5,517 nucleotides of DNA from an uncultured Lachnospiraceae bacterium (GTDB lineage: Bacteria > Bacillota > Clostridia > Lachnospirales > Lachnospiraceae). Both the position numbers and the translations under genes were made by a program. Positions within the stretch are counted from its first letter, which is position 1, and the number at the start of each line of letters is the position of its first letter. Where the stretch lies: NCBI GenBank assembly GCA_937916415.1, contig CALGGH010000065.1, forward strand, positions 1 through 5,517, in the 5' to 3' direction. Below, one piece after another: positions 5,395 to 5,517 of this stretch. The notes under the pieces are model-generated. The model ran no database searches. It was not told the origin of the DNA and saw nothing but the letters and a program-made list of their open reading frames with translations.

Positions 5395-5517
5395 CTGTTG
5401 CCCTAGCGGCTGATATTATGTGGCCAGGAAATTGATTGAGAGGTGAGAATATGGAGACATGGTGTAACTATTCAGAACATACCGCGAGGGCTCCCGAAGC
5501 GTAGCGTAGGATGCCCG
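5395..5517. other. Terminal 123 bases: short frame and possible repeat start
   Basis: A 17-codon frame (5451-5504, METWCNYSEHTARAPEA) follows a good ribosome site, GAGAGGTGAG (5438-5447), 3 nt upstream of the ATG. A second frame is open from 5440 to the window edge but has only a poorly placed GTG start. The end contains a doubled GCGTA (5499-5508), and CCCG recurs 21 nt apart (5493 and 5514), which may be the first copy of a short tandem or dispersed repeat. I cannot assign either frame or the repeat to a known element. Confidence 0.25.

Overview
The window holds the distal part of a tryptophan biosynthesis operon, complete from trpD to trpA (order trpD-trpC-trpF-trpB-trpA, all on the + strand). 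It is followed by about 1 kb of poorly characterised sequence with two small predicted lipoproteins and some very short reading frames. The unfused trpD, trpC and trpF, the D-C-F-B-A order, the purine-rich Shine-Dalgarno (SD) sequences and the lipobox proteins fit a Gram-positive bacterium of the Firmicutes, most plausibly a Clostridia-type anaerobe with moderate GC. That placement is inference from gene order and protein style. No rRNA or other marker gene is present to confirm it.

Layout: positions 1-86 are the end of an upstream region (probably trpE/trpG, outside the window) and the trpD leader, with a strong SD at 72-78. Positions 87-4454 carry the five trp genes with no gaps: D/C and C/F overlap by 4 nt (ATGA), and F/B and B/A by 8 nt (ATGACTAA and ATGAGTAG). 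This points to one transcript with translational coupling. The enzymes convert anthranilate and PRPP to tryptophan: TrpD attaches the phosphoribosyl group, TrpF isomerises it, TrpC closes the indole ring, and the TrpA/TrpB complex splits off indole and condenses it with serine. All expected catalytic residues are visible, except that the position of the TrpA catalytic aspartate (Asp60 in E. coli) carries glutamate.

Positions 4455-4534 contain no T-tailed terminator. They hold an imperfect dyad (4473-4508) that overlaps an extended -10-like element. Positions 4535-4858 encode a small lipoprotein with a Tyr/Asp repeat followed by a Lys/Glu/Arg-rich tail. Positions 4859-5052 hold a 38-codon frame with a good SD that stops 6 nt before a second lipoprotein gene (5053-5394), which has no SD of its own. 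The second lipoprotein starts a recognisable 'GYYRxTS...KDGE' type domain but ends abruptly, so it may be a truncated or frameshifted remnant. The last ~120 bases hold only a 17-codon frame and what may be the start of a short tandem or dispersed repeat, cut by the window edge.

The trp operon is ordinary. The trailing lipoprotein region is the only part without a ready explanation, and nothing in it amounts to a demonstrable new system.
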